In this document: positions 42,501 through 51,000 of the stretch, piece by piece
How the letters are laid out: each line of letters starts with the position of its first letter
How positions within the stretch are numbered: the first letter of the stretch is position 1
Assembly (NCBI GenBank): GCA_045863035.1
Contig: BTUV01000007.1
Location: forward strand, 46,893-110,892
Source: H2-BAC3 sp045863035
GTDB taxonomy: Bacteria > Bacteroidota > Ignavibacteria > Ignavibacteriales > Ignavibacteriaceae
Length of the DNA stretch: 64,000 nt
Reading direction: 5' to 3'
Position numbers and translations under genes: made by a program
The notes under the pieces: generated by a model
What the model was told of the DNA's origin: nothing
Databases searched by the model: none
Seen by the model: the letters and a program-made list of their open reading frames with translations, nothing else

Positions 42501-43142
42501 TTAATCTGATGCTTTCTTGCCGAGAATTTCTCCGCGGCAAATCCAAACCTTAATTCCGATTGAACCGTAAACGGTTTCAGCTCTGCCGTAAGCAAAGTCG
42601 ATGTCAGACCGGAGGGTATGAAGCGGAACTCTGCCCTCTTTGTATTGGTCAGTACGTGCAATTTCCGCACCGCCTAACCTGCCTGAACACATAACTTTGA
42701 TACCATCGGCTCCGCCGCGCATTGCAGCGCTGATTGCCTGTTTCATTGCTCTGCGGTAGGAAACTCTTTTTTCCAACTGTTGGGCTATGTTGTCAGCAAC
42801 GAGGATTGCATCTTGTTCGGGTTTTTTATTTTCAGTAATCTGAATTTTTACATCTTTGTCAGTAAGTGATCTGAGCTCTTTTTCAATTTTGTTGATTTCT
42901 TCTCCACCGCGTCCTATTACTACACCAGGGCGTGATGTGTGAATATTGACAACAATATTCTTTGAAGTTCTCTCAATCATGATTCTGGAAATACCGGCTT
43001 TTTCAAGTCTGCTCTTAATGTAACTGCGAAGTTTATCATCTTCAAGCAGCTTACCAGTGTAACTTTTCTTTTCGAACCAGTTAGATTCCCAACCTCTGTT
43101 GATACCTACTCTGAATCCAATCGGGTGTGTTTTCTGTCCCAC
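42501..43142 (-). CDS. rpsC: 30S ribosomal protein S3
   Basis: The product is 213 aa from a GTG start. GQKTHPIGFRVGINRGWESNWF, the KH domain TSRPGVVIGRGGEEINKIEKEL and RTDQYKEGRVPLHTLRSDIDFAYG are S3 features. S10 operon. Confidence 0.98.
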   Translation of the reverse strand: MGQKTHPIGFRVGINRGWESNWFEKKSYTGKLLEDDKLRSYIKSRLEKAGISRIMIERTSKNIVVNIHTSRPGVVIGRGGEEINKIEKELRSLTDKDVKIQITENKKPEQDAILVADNIAQQLEKRVSYRRAMKQAISAAMRGGADGIKVMCSGRLGGAEIARTDQYKEGRVPLHTLRSDIDFAYGRAETVYGSIGIKVWICRGEILGKKASD

Positions 43143-43155
43143 GTATTTGTACTCC

Positions 43156-43500
43156 TTAAACTTCTTCTACAACGATGGTTAAATGGCAGGATCTTTTACG
43201 AATCCTGTATGCTCTGCCCATCGGTGCGGGAGAAATCCTCTTCATCGTGGGTCCCTGATCTACGAATGCTTCCTTGACAACTACATTAGATGTATCTATC
43301 CTGGTAGAGCCCTGATCATTATTAAGGAGATTTGCTACGGCAGATCTTAAAACTTTTTCTGCGGTCTTAGCTGCATGTTTGGGCTGAAAGTGTAATACTT
43401 CCAAGGCCTTCTCAACATTCATTCCGCGTACCAGATCAACAACCAGTCTCATCTTTCTCGGTGATGAGGGTATGAATCTGCAAACAGCTTTTGCTTTCAT
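43156..43500 (-). CDS. rplV: 50S ribosomal protein L22
   Basis: The product is 114 aa: FIPSSPRKMRLVVDLVRGMNVEKALEVLHFQPKHAAK, and the exit-tunnel hairpin region VDQGPTMKRISPAPMGRAYRIRKRSCHLTIVV. S10 operon, between rpsS and rpsC. Confidence 0.98.
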   Translation of the reverse strand: MKAKAVCRFIPSSPRKMRLVVDLVRGMNVEKALEVLHFQPKHAAKTAEKVLRSAVANLLNNDQGSTRIDTSNVVVKEAFVDQGPTMKRISPAPMGRAYRIRKRSCHLTIVVEEV

Positions 43501-43519
43501 TTACTCTGAATCCTCTGAC

Positions 43520-43807
43520 TTATTTTGCTTTTGAAGCTTTCTCGGCCTTGGTGCCGGGATGAGCTCTGAAAATTCTTGTGGGTGAAAATTCACCTAATTT
43601 ATGACCGACCATATTTTCTGTAACGAAAACAGGAATCATTTTATTACCATTATGAACAGCAATTGTGTGTCCTACAAAATCCGGATGGATTGTTGAAGAG
43701 CGCGACCATGTTTTAATGATCTTTTTCTGACCAAGCTTGTTCATCGCATTAATTTTTGCGAGTAACTTTAAATCTATATATGGACCTTTTTTAACTGATC
43801 TTGGCAT
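43520..43807 (-). CDS. rpsS: 30S ribosomal protein S19
   Basis: The product is 95 aa: MPRSVKKGPYIDLKLLAKI, KTWSRSSTIHPDFVGHTIAVHNGNKMIPVFVTENMVGHKLGEFSPTR. S10 operon between rplB and rplV. Confidence 0.98.
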   Translation of the reverse strand: MPRSVKKGPYIDLKLLAKINAMNKLGQKKIIKTWSRSSTIHPDFVGHTIAVHNGNKMIPVFVTENMVGHKLGEFSPTRIFRAHPGTKAEKASKAK

Positions 43808-43821
43808 AGTTTACTACTCTG

Positions 43822-44646
43822 TTACTTCCTGCGTTTGATAATATATTTATTCGACTCACTCTTTGGCTTTCTGGTCTTCAGTCCTTTGGCCTTCTGACCC
43901 CAAGGAGATACCGGATGACCGCCTCCTGAAGTTTTACCTTCACCGCCGCCCATTGGGTGATCTACCGGGTTACGTGCAACACCTCTTGAAAGAGGACGTC
44001 TTCCGAGCCATCTTCTTCTGCCGGCTTTTCCAAGACTGATATTTTCGTGCTCTGAGTTTCCTACTGACCCGTAAGTAGCCATACAGTCAAGACTGACCAG
44101 TCTTACTTCGCCCGAAGGTAATTTTATCTGAGCCATATCACCATCTTTACCGATAAACTGTACAGCACAACCTGCTGATCTGCCTATCTGCCCGCCTTTT
44201 TTTGGCTTCATTTCAACATTGTGAATAAAGCTGCCAAGTGGCATCTCTCTGAGCGGCAGAGCATTACCGACTTTTATGTCAACACCTGAACCTGCAACAA
44301 CGGTATCACCAACTTTTAATCCGGTCGGAGCCAGTATATATCTTTTGTCTCCGTCTTTGTAAAAAAGAAGCGCAATACGTGAAGAACGGTTCGGATCATA
44401 TTCAATAGCTTTAACAAGTGCCGGAACTCCGAACTTATCACGCTTGAAGTCAATTATTCTGTATTGACGTTTATGTCCGCCGCCTCTGTGGCGTGAAGTA
44501 ATTCTTCCGTGGTTGTTTCTGCCGGCTGATTTACTCAGCGGAGAAAGCAGTGACTTCTCCGGTTCAGTCTTTGTGATTTCCTCAAATGTATAATTTGAGC
44601 GAAATCTGCTGCCGGGAGTAGTCGGATTTAATTTTTTAATTGGCAT
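43822..44646 (-). CDS. rplB: 50S ribosomal protein L2
   Basis: The product is 274 aa: GRNNHGRITSRHRGGGHKRQYRIIDFKRDK, GRSAGCAVQFIGKDGDMAQIKLPSGEVR and NPVDHPMGGGEGKTSGGGHPVSPWG, which contains the histidine near the peptidyl-transferase centre. Full length. Confidence 0.98.
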   Translation of the reverse strand: MPIKKLNPTTPGSRFRSNYTFEEITKTEPEKSLLSPLSKSAGRNNHGRITSRHRGGGHKRQYRIIDFKRDKFGVPALVKAIEYDPNRSSRIALLFYKDGDKRYILAPTGLKVGDTVVAGSGVDIKVGNALPLREMPLGSFIHNVEMKPKKGGQIGRSAGCAVQFIGKDGDMAQIKLPSGEVRLVSLDCMATYGSVGNSEHENISLGKAGRRRWLGRRPLSRGVARNPVDHPMGGGEGKTSGGGHPVSPWGQKAKGLKTRKPKSESNKYIIKRRK

Positions 44647-44674
44647 GTACTGCTCCTAATTCCTGCTTCGTCTC

Positions 44675-44974
44675 TTAAACTTGTTCGTAAAGATTAATCG
44701 TCTGATCTTTTTTCAGGGTCACGTAGGCCTTCTTATAACGGGCTGTGCTTCCTGAATATCTTCCGCTCTTGCGGAACTGAGATTTGATTTTGCCTTTATA
44801 TTTAATCGTCTTAACAGATTCAACTTCTACACTGTATTTCTTTTCTACAGCTTTGGCAATTTCAATTTTGTTAGCATTGAAATCCACTACAAATCCATAC
44901 TTAGGATCTTTTTCATCTGTGGACATCTTTGTAACTTTTTCAGTATATAAAGGTTTTATGAGTATGCGAACCAT
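44675..44974 (-). CDS. rplW: 50S ribosomal protein L23
   Basis: The product is 99 aa: ILIKPLYTEKVTKM, KYGFVVDFNANKIEIAKAVEKKYSVEVESVKTIKYKGK. Its ATG overlaps the rplD stop (TAATG). It sits at the tunnel exit and docks SRP and trigger factor. Confidence 0.97.
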   Translation of the reverse strand: MVRILIKPLYTEKVTKMSTDEKDPKYGFVVDFNANKIEIAKAVEKKYSVEVESVKTIKYKGKIKSQFRKSGRYSGSTARYKKAYVTLKKDQTINLYEQV

Positions 44975-45627
44975 TATTCAGCACTCCTTTTTCCTGCACC
45001 GGACATTTTCTCGTTCAAAGCAAGTATCGCGCTCTTCTGATATATAACAACCTGATTATTCAGAATATCATACGGAGCTGCTTTTTCAGATTCCATGACC
45101 TTAACTTTTGTAACATTTCTGCCAGAACGGTAGATTTTGTCATTCTTGCCGTTTGTGAGAAAGAGAATTTTCTTTCCGTTCACTTTCAGATTAACAAGAA
45201 TCTCAGTAAAGCTCTGTGTCTTGTATTCCGGAAGCTCAAAATCTTCAACAACCATAATCTGATTGTCCTGAACTTTATAAGTCAGAGCAGAAGCTTTAGC
45301 GAGAGTTTTAACTTTCTTGTTAAGATCCTGACGATGGTCTCTTGGTTTCGGACCAAAAATGGTACCGCCGCCAACCCAGAGTGGTGATCTGGTTGTACCT
45401 GCTCTGGCACCGCCTTTACCTTTCTGTTTCCATGGCTTTTTACCGCCGCCGCTTACTTCGCTTCTTTCCTTAGACTTGCTTGTTCCCTGGCGCTGATTTG
45501 CAAGGAACTGCTTTACGGAAAGATATATAGCATGATCATTTGGCTTCTCGATTGAGAATACTGAGTCTGACAGATCAACTTTTTCTCCTGTCAGCGTACC
45601 GTCTATTTTATAAACATCTAACTGCAT
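44974..45627 (-). CDS. rplD: 50S ribosomal protein L4
   Basis: The product is 217 aa: SGGGKKPWKQKGKGGARAGTTRSPLWVGGGTIFGPKPRDHRQDLNKKVKTLAKASAL, the L4 tunnel loop, and ILNNQVVIYQKSAILALNEKM at the end. In gammaproteobacteria L4 autoregulates the S10 operon; whether it does here is unknown. Confidence 0.98.
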   Translation of the reverse strand: MQLDVYKIDGTLTGEKVDLSDSVFSIEKPNDHAIYLSVKQFLANQRQGTSKSKERSEVSGGGKKPWKQKGKGGARAGTTRSPLWVGGGTIFGPKPRDHRQDLNKKVKTLAKASALTYKVQDNQIMVVEDFELPEYKTQSFTEILVNLKVNGKKILFLTNGKNDKIYRSGRNVTKVKVMESEKAAPYDILNNQVVIYQKSAILALNEKMSGAGKRSAE

Positions 45628-45634
45628 TGCAAAA

Positions 45635-46261
45635 TCAACTTGTTTTAATTATTTCAACGATTGAATTCACTGCACCGGGAATAGCACCTTTAACAAAGAT
45701 GAGATTCTTTTCTGCAACAACTTTAACAACCTTCAGATTACGAACAGTAACATTCTCATGTCCCATTCTTCCGGCCATTCTCTGACCTTTGAAAACCCTT
45801 GAAGGATAGGATGAAGAACCGACAGAACCAGGCGCTCTGAGGCGGTCGCTTTGTCCGTGTGTTGTGCCGCCGACACCGCCGAAGCCATGTCTCTTCATAA
45901 CACCCTGAAAGCCCTTGCCTTTGCTCTTTCCTTTGACTTTTACTTTGTCACCTTCTTTAAAGAGTTCAGCAGTTACGTCATCACCGATTTTAAGTGAATT
46001 AGGATTACCGGATCTGAATTCTTTTACGACCTGAAATGCCGGTAAGCCGTTCTTTTTATAATATGCTTTTGTTGGATTCGGAAGATTTTTTTCCTTCCGC
46101 TCTCCGAAGCCGATGGTCAGAGCTTCATAGCCATCAGTTTCTGCCGTTCTGAGACGGACAACTTTGCAAGGTCCTGCCTGTATTACAGTAACCGGAATGA
46201 TAATTCCGTTACTGTCGAAGATGCTGGACATTCCTAATTTTTTACCTAATAAACCGTTCAT
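45635..46261 (-). CDS. rplC: 50S ribosomal protein L3
   Basis: The product is 208 aa: GLLGKKLGMSSIFDSNG, VKGKSKGKGFQGVMKRHGFGGVGGTTHGQSDRLRAPGSVGSSSYPSRVFKGQRMAGRMGHENVTVRNLKVV. Second gene of the S10 operon. Confidence 0.98.
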   Translation of the reverse strand: MNGLLGKKLGMSSIFDSNGIIIPVTVIQAGPCKVVRLRTAETDGYEALTIGFGERKEKNLPNPTKAYYKKNGLPAFQVVKEFRSGNPNSLKIGDDVTAELFKEGDKVKVKGKSKGKGFQGVMKRHGFGGVGGTTHGQSDRLRAPGSVGSSSYPSRVFKGQRMAGRMGHENVTVRNLKVVKVVAEKNLIFVKGAIPGAVNSIVEIIKTS

Positions 46262-46277
46262 CTTTTCTCCGAAGACT

Positions 46278-46589
46278 CTATGTTAACTTTATCTCGATAT
46301 CCACACCGGCAGGTATATCAAGCTTGCCGAGAGCATCAATAGTTTTTGAATTAGAGTTGGAAATATCAATTATTCTTTTGTGAATGCTTAATTGAAATTG
46401 TTCTCTGGATTTTTTATCAACATGGGGAGAACGGTTAACTGTAAAAATTGTCTTCTTTGTGGGAAGCGGAATAGGACCGTTAACCACAGCAGCAGTCATC
46501 TCAACAGTTTTGATGATCTTCTCGCATGATTTGTCGATCAGTGTATGATCGTATGACTTTAATTTAATTCTGATATTAGAACCAGCCAA
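46278..46589 (-). CDS. rpsJ: 30S ribosomal protein S10
   Basis: The product is 103 aa: IRIKLKSYDHTLIDKSCEKIIKTVEMTAAVVNGPIPLPTKKTIFTVNRSPHVDKKSREQFQ. Also NusE in transcription antitermination, a fitting partner for NusG encoded upstream. A hairpin-T-run lies between tuf and this gene. Confidence 0.98.
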   Translation of the reverse strand: MAGSNIRIKLKSYDHTLIDKSCEKIIKTVEMTAAVVNGPIPLPTKKTIFTVNRSPHVDKKSREQFQLSIHKRIIDISNSNSKTIDALGKLDIPAGVDIEIKLT

Positions 46590-46614
46590 TTTGAAATTCT
46601 CCTTGTTGAATAAA

Positions 46615-46643
46615 GAAACAAAAAGGGAGATGAAACTCCCTTT
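46615..46643 (-). terminator. Intrinsic terminator or attenuator between tuf and rpsJ
   Basis: On the minus strand AAAGGGAG / CTCCCTTT with a 6-nt loop is followed by TTTTTGTTTC. It would reduce or end transcription between the str and S10 gene sets. Only 75 bases separate the two genes, so some read-through or a promoter inside this gap must supply rpsJ. Confidence 0.75.
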
Positions 46644-46664
46644 CTGTTTTCAGTCAAATATATC

Positions 46665-47870
46665 TTATTCGATAATCTTTGTTACTACGCCTGAACCTAC
46701 GGTTCTTCCGCCTTCACGGATAGCGAATCTAAGCTTCTCTTCCATAGCGATTGTTCCGATAAGCTCGATTGACAGTCTTACTGTCTCACCTGGTAATACA
46801 ACCTGCATTCCTTCAGGAAGAGTTGCTACACCGGTTACGTCTGTGGTTCTGAAATAGAACTGTGGTCTGTAACCGTTTGCAAACGGAGTATGTCTTCCGC
46901 CTTCTTCTTTGGACAGGATATATACTTCGCCTTCGAATTTTTTGTGAGGAGTAATTGAACCCGGTTTAGCGAGAACCATTCCTCTTTCGATTTCGTTTTT
47001 GTCAACGCCTCTGAGAAGCAGACCTGCGTTGTCACCTGCCTGTGCTGAATCAAGCTCTTTACGGAACATTTCGACACCGGTTACTACAGTCTTTTTGTGA
47101 GCACCAAGACCGATAAGCTCAACTTCTTCACCAATTTTTACGGTTCCTCTTTCAACTCTTCCGGTTGATACAGTTCCGCGACCAGTGATTGAGAATACGT
47201 CCTCCACCGGCATCAGAAATGGTTTGTCCATTGCTCTTTCCGGAACCGGAACGTAGCTGTCAACTGCAGCCATCAGATCCCAGATGCACTGATATCTTTC
47301 ATCATCTATAGGAGCATTCGCTGAACCTGCATCAAGTGCATGAAGCGCTGAACCACGGATGAAAGGAATATCATCACCGGGGAATTCATATTTTGAGAGG
47401 ATTTCTCTTAATTCCATTTCAACCAGATCAAGGAGTTCAGGATCGTCAACTGCATCCACTTTGTTCATGAATACAACGATTCTTGGCACACCAACCTGAC
47501 GAGCCAGGAGGATGTGTTCTTTGGTCTGAGGCATCGCGCCGTCAGTAGCAGCAACTACGAGAATTGCACCGTCCATCTGTGCAGCGCCGGTGATCATGTT
47601 TTTAACATAGTCAGCGTGACCCGGGCAGTCAACGTGTGCATAATGTCTTGCTTCAGTTGAATACTCAACGTGAGCGGTAGCAATGGTAATACCTCTTTCT
47701 CTTTCTTCAGGGGCATTATCAATTGAGTCGAACGTTCTAACCTGAGCATAACCTTTGCGTGCAAGCGCCATGGTGATAGCTGCGGTTAATGTGGTCTTTC
47801 CATGATCCACGTGGCCGATTGTGCCGATGTTTACATGGGGTTTACTGCGGTCAAATTTTTCTTTTGCCAT
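46665..47870 (-). CDS. tuf: Translation elongation factor Tu
   Basis: The product is 401 aa: GTIGHVDHGKTTLTAAI (P loop), the effector region RERGITIATAHVEY, DCPGHADYV, NKVDAVDD, then two beta-barrel domains ending GGRTVGSGVVTKIIE. It delivers aminoacyl-tRNA to the ribosome. AAGGAG precedes the start. It is in the str operon; no second copy lies by the tRNA-Thr/Trp genes, where many bacteria keep one. Confidence 0.98.
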   Translation of the reverse strand: MAKEKFDRSKPHVNIGTIGHVDHGKTTLTAAITMALARKGYAQVRTFDSIDNAPEERERGITIATAHVEYSTEARHYAHVDCPGHADYVKNMITGAAQMDGAILVVAATDGAMPQTKEHILLARQVGVPRIVVFMNKVDAVDDPELLDLVEMELREILSKYEFPGDDIPFIRGSALHALDAGSANAPIDDERYQCIWDLMAAVDSYVPVPERAMDKPFLMPVEDVFSITGRGTVSTGRVERGTVKIGEEVELIGLGAHKKTVVTGVEMFRKELDSAQAGDNAGLLLRGVDKNEIERGMVLAKPGSITPHKKFEGEVYILSKEEGGRHTPFANGYRPQFYFRTTDVTGVATLPEGMQVVLPGETVRLSIELIGTIAMEEKLRFAIREGGRTVGSGVVTKIIE

Positions 47871-47898
47871 TAAATGTATCTCCTTAAGTTAAAATCTG

Positions 47899-49998
47899 TT
47901 ATGCGTTAACTGCTTTTTTACCGGATGACTTTTCTGCAATTTCTTCAGCCAGTGACTTAGGAACTTCAGAGTAATGAGAGAACTGCATAGTGTAGATCGC
48001 TCTGCCCTGGGTCATTGATCTGAGTACGGTTGCATAACCGAACATCTCTGAAAGTGGAACGATTGCTTTTATTACCTGAGCATCTTTTCTTGCGGTAAAT
48101 CCTTCGATTCTTCCTCTGCGTGAGTTAAGGTCTCCCATAACATCACCGAGGTACTCTTCCGGAGTTACAACTTCGACGCTCATGGTCGGCTCCAGAAGTA
48201 TTGGTTTTGCTTTACGTGCACCTTCTTTGAAGCCAATTGAGCCGGCTACTTTGAATGAAATTTCATCTGAGTCCACATCGTGATATGAACCGTCATAGAT
48301 TTTTACTTTCACGTCAACAACCGGGAAACCTGCAATAACGCCGTTTCTCATTGCTTCCTGCACACCCGCTGATACAGCAGGCACATACTCTTTCGGAACA
48401 ACACCGCCGACTATTCCGTTTGTAAATTCAAATCCTTTACCAGGTTCATTCGGTGATAATTCGAGCCATACATGACCGTATTTACCGCGACCGCCGGACT
48501 GTTTTACAAATTTACCTTCGGCATTAACTGTTGTTGTAATTGTTTCTCTGTAAGCAACCTGGGGTTTACCTACATTTGCTTCCACTTTAAATTCTCTCTT
48601 CATTCTGTCAACCAGGATTTCCAGATGAAGCTCGCCCATACCTGCAATGAGAGTCTGACCGGTTTCTTCGTTTGATGAAACTCTGAATGTCGGATCTTCA
48701 TCAGAAAGTTTCTGAAGTGCATCAGACAATCTGTCCTGATCTGCTTTGGTCTTGGGTTCGATTGCAATTTCGATAACCGGTTCAGGGAATACCATTTTCT
48801 CCATGATAACTGCATCATCTTCCAGACAAAGCGTATCACCGGTTCTGGTAAATTTCAGACCGACTGCGGCTGCGATATCACCCGCGCGAACTTCTGAAAT
48901 TTCTTCTCTGTGGTTTGCGTGCATCTGAAGCAGGCGCGAAATTCTTTCTTTTCTGCCGCTGATAGAGTTATATACATACGAACCCGCGCTCAGCTTACCG
49001 GTATATACTCTGAAAAATGTCAGTTTTCCCACAAAAGGATCGTTCATAATCTTAAATGCAAGAGCAGTGAATTTTTCATCTTCTGCTACTCTTCTCTTAA
49101 CCACATCATTGATATTAACATGATGCGCTTCAATTTCGCCCGCGTCAACCGGTGCCGGCAGGAATTCAACTACTGCATCAAGCAGACGCTGAACACCCTT
49201 ATTCTTAAATGATGAACCGCAAAGAACAGGGATAATTTTACCCTGAATAGTCGCTTTACGCAGAACTGCGGTAATCTCAGCATCTGAAATATCTTTCCCT
49301 TCAAGATATTTTTCAAGCAAAGTATCATCCACATCAGATACTGCTTCGAGCATCTGTGTTCTGTACTTGGTTGAAAGCTCAATCAGGTCATGCGGAATTT
49401 CAATTTCGTCAAAAGTTGTGCCCTGAGTTTCAACATGATACATGCGGGCTTTATTCTTAATCAGATCAACTTCGCCGGCGAATAAATCACCCTCTCCGAT
49501 CGGGAGAGTAATGGGGATTGCATTTGCGCCGAGTCGTTCTCTGATCATTGAAAGTGCATTATAAAAATCTGCCCCGATTCGGTCCATTTTATTAATGAAT
49601 GCGATTCTCGGAACGTTATATTTATCTGCCTGTCTCCAGACAGTCTCAGACTGAGGTTCAACGCCGCCAACCGCGCAGAAAAGAGCTACTGCACCGTCAA
49701 GAATACGGAGAGATCTTTCAACTTCCACGGTAAAATCAACGTGACCCGGAGTGTCAATTATATTAATCTGATGATTGCTCCAAAAACAGGTTGTTGCAGC
49801 AGAAGTAATAGTAATACCACGCTCTTTTTCCTGTTCCATCCAATCCATCGTAGCAGCACCGTCATGAACTTCGCCGAGCCGATGTAACTTTCCTGTGTAG
49901 AAAAGAATTCTCTCGGTGGTAGTAGTCTTACCCGCATCAATGTGAGCCATGATGCCGATATTTCTTACTTTATCAATTGGTGTTGGGGTTTTAGCCAT
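47899..49998 (-). CDS. fusA: Translation elongation factor G
   Basis: The product is 699 aa: GIMAHIDAGKTTTTERILFYTG, QEKERGITITSAATTCFW, DTPGHVDFTVEV, NKMDRIGADF, then domains II-V (SGGRGKYGHVWLELSPNEPGKG; HDVDSDEISFKVAGSIGFKEGA). It drives translocation. Only one fusA is in the window. Confidence 0.98.
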   Translation of the reverse strand: MAKTPTPIDKVRNIGIMAHIDAGKTTTTERILFYTGKLHRLGEVHDGAATMDWMEQEKERGITITSAATTCFWSNHQINIIDTPGHVDFTVEVERSLRILDGAVALFCAVGGVEPQSETVWRQADKYNVPRIAFINKMDRIGADFYNALSMIRERLGANAIPITLPIGEGDLFAGEVDLIKNKARMYHVETQGTTFDEIEIPHDLIELSTKYRTQMLEAVSDVDDTLLEKYLEGKDISDAEITAVLRKATIQGKIIPVLCGSSFKNKGVQRLLDAVVEFLPAPVDAGEIEAHHVNINDVVKRRVAEDEKFTALAFKIMNDPFVGKLTFFRVYTGKLSAGSYVYNSISGRKERISRLLQMHANHREEISEVRAGDIAAAVGLKFTRTGDTLCLEDDAVIMEKMVFPEPVIEIAIEPKTKADQDRLSDALQKLSDEDPTFRVSSNEETGQTLIAGMGELHLEILVDRMKREFKVEANVGKPQVAYRETITTTVNAEGKFVKQSGGRGKYGHVWLELSPNEPGKGFEFTNGIVGGVVPKEYVPAVSAGVQEAMRNGVIAGFPVVDVKVKIYDGSYHDVDSDEISFKVAGSIGFKEGARKAKPILLEPTMSVEVVTPEEYLGDVMGDLNSRRGRIEGFTARKDAQVIKAIVPLSEMFGYATVLRSMTQGRAIYTMQFSHYSEVPKSLAEEIAEKSSGKKAVNA

Positions 49999-50035
49999 CT
50001 ATTTCGTTAATCCTGATTCTTCTAATATCTTTCAA

Positions 50036-50503
50036 TTACCACTTAAAGTGAGCAAAAGCTTTATTAGCTTCAGCCATTCTGTGGGTATCTTCTTTCTTTT
50101 TAACTGCTGAACCTTCCCCGTTGTGAGCTGCAACCAGTTCACCTGCTAATTTAGCAGGGAAAGATTTTTCATTTCTGGCGCGGGAGTATTCTCTTAACCA
50201 TCTGAAAGCGAGTGCGAGACGTCTTTCAGGACGAACTTCCATCGGAACCTGATACGTAGCACCGCCAACACGGCGGCTTCTGACTTCAATTACCGGTGAA
50301 ATATTGGCAATTGCTTTTCTGAAAACCTCAATGCCGGGTTTGTTTGTCTTTTCTTCAGCCAGACTGAATGCTTCATAAACTGCGTTTGCAGCGGTAATTC
50401 TCTTACCGTCATACATTACAGCATTGATAAATTTTGCAACCCAGAGGTCATTAAACTTTGCATCCGGGAGTAAATATCTTTTTGCGGCTCGTTTTTTTCT
50501 CAT
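50036..50503 (-). CDS. rpsG: 30S ribosomal protein S7
   Basis: The product is 155 aa: RKKRAAKRYLLPDAKFNDLWVAKFINAVMYDGKR, SRRVGGATYQVPMEVRPERRLALAFRWLREYSRARNEKSFPAKLAGELVAAHNGEGSAVKKKEDTHRMAEANKAFAHFKW. S7 represses the str operon in E. coli. str operon, after rpsL. Confidence 0.98.
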   Translation of the reverse strand: MRKKRAAKRYLLPDAKFNDLWVAKFINAVMYDGKRITAANAVYEAFSLAEEKTNKPGIEVFRKAIANISPVIEVRSRRVGGATYQVPMEVRPERRLALAFRWLREYSRARNEKSFPAKLAGELVAAHNGEGSAVKKKEDTHRMAEANKAFAHFKW

Positions 50504-50505
50504 AC

Positions 50506-50883
50506 TTATTTAGCTTTTGGTTTCTTAGCACCGTATTTGGAGCGGGCCTGTTTTCTGTCCTGAACACCGCTGGTATCTAAAGTACCGCGGATGATATGGT
50601 AGCGCACACCTGGCAGATCTTTCACTCTTCCGCCTCTGATGAGAACAATAGAATGCTCCTGAAGGTTGTGTCCTTCGCCCGGTATGTAGGCCGTTACCTC
50701 TATGTGATTTGTTAATCGTACTCTGGCAACCTTACGAAGAGCCGAATTTGGCTTCTTCGGGGTAGTTGTGTAAACTCTCGTGCAGACACCTCTGCGCTGA
50801 GGGCAGGCATCCAAAGCCGGAGCTTTGTTCTTGCTCTTTACTACAACTCTGCCTTTTCTGACTAGCTGATTAATCGTAGGCAC
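50506..50883 (-). CDS. rpsL: 30S ribosomal protein S12
   Basis: The product is 125 aa from a GTG start with GAGGAT just upstream. PTINQLVRKGR, TTPKKPNSALRKVARVRL and RGGRVKDLPGVRYHIIRG are present; both lysines tied to streptomycin sensitivity (in KKPNS and RVKDL) are the wild-type residues. First gene of the str operon, behind a strong promoter. Confidence 0.98.
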   Translation of the reverse strand: MPTINQLVRKGRVVVKSKNKAPALDACPQRRGVCTRVYTTTPKKPNSALRKVARVRLTNHIEVTAYIPGEGHNLQEHSIVLIRGGRVKDLPGVRYHIIRGTLDTSGVQDRKQARSKYGAKKPKAK

Positions 50884-50926
50884 AAATATCCTCGTTTTGT
50901 CAATGTCAAAAAAAATTCAGACTTTA

Positions 50927-50955
50927 AATATACTCACTTCCTGACAATTAGTCAA
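50927..50955 (-). promoter_or_regulatory. Strong sigma-70-type promoter of the str operon inside a palindrome
   Basis: On the minus strand TTGACT (50955-50950), a 17-base spacer and TATATT (50932-50927). The region 50933-50963 is a near-perfect palindrome: CTCACTTC/GAAGTGAG outer arms and TGAC/GTCA inner arms, with one non-matching position in each arm. It may be an operator, a hairpin after rpoC, or both. Confidence 0.7.
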
Positions 50956-51000
50956 GAAGTGAGCAAATGATTTATGTATTTTGGAGAGAGAAGCCGAAAA

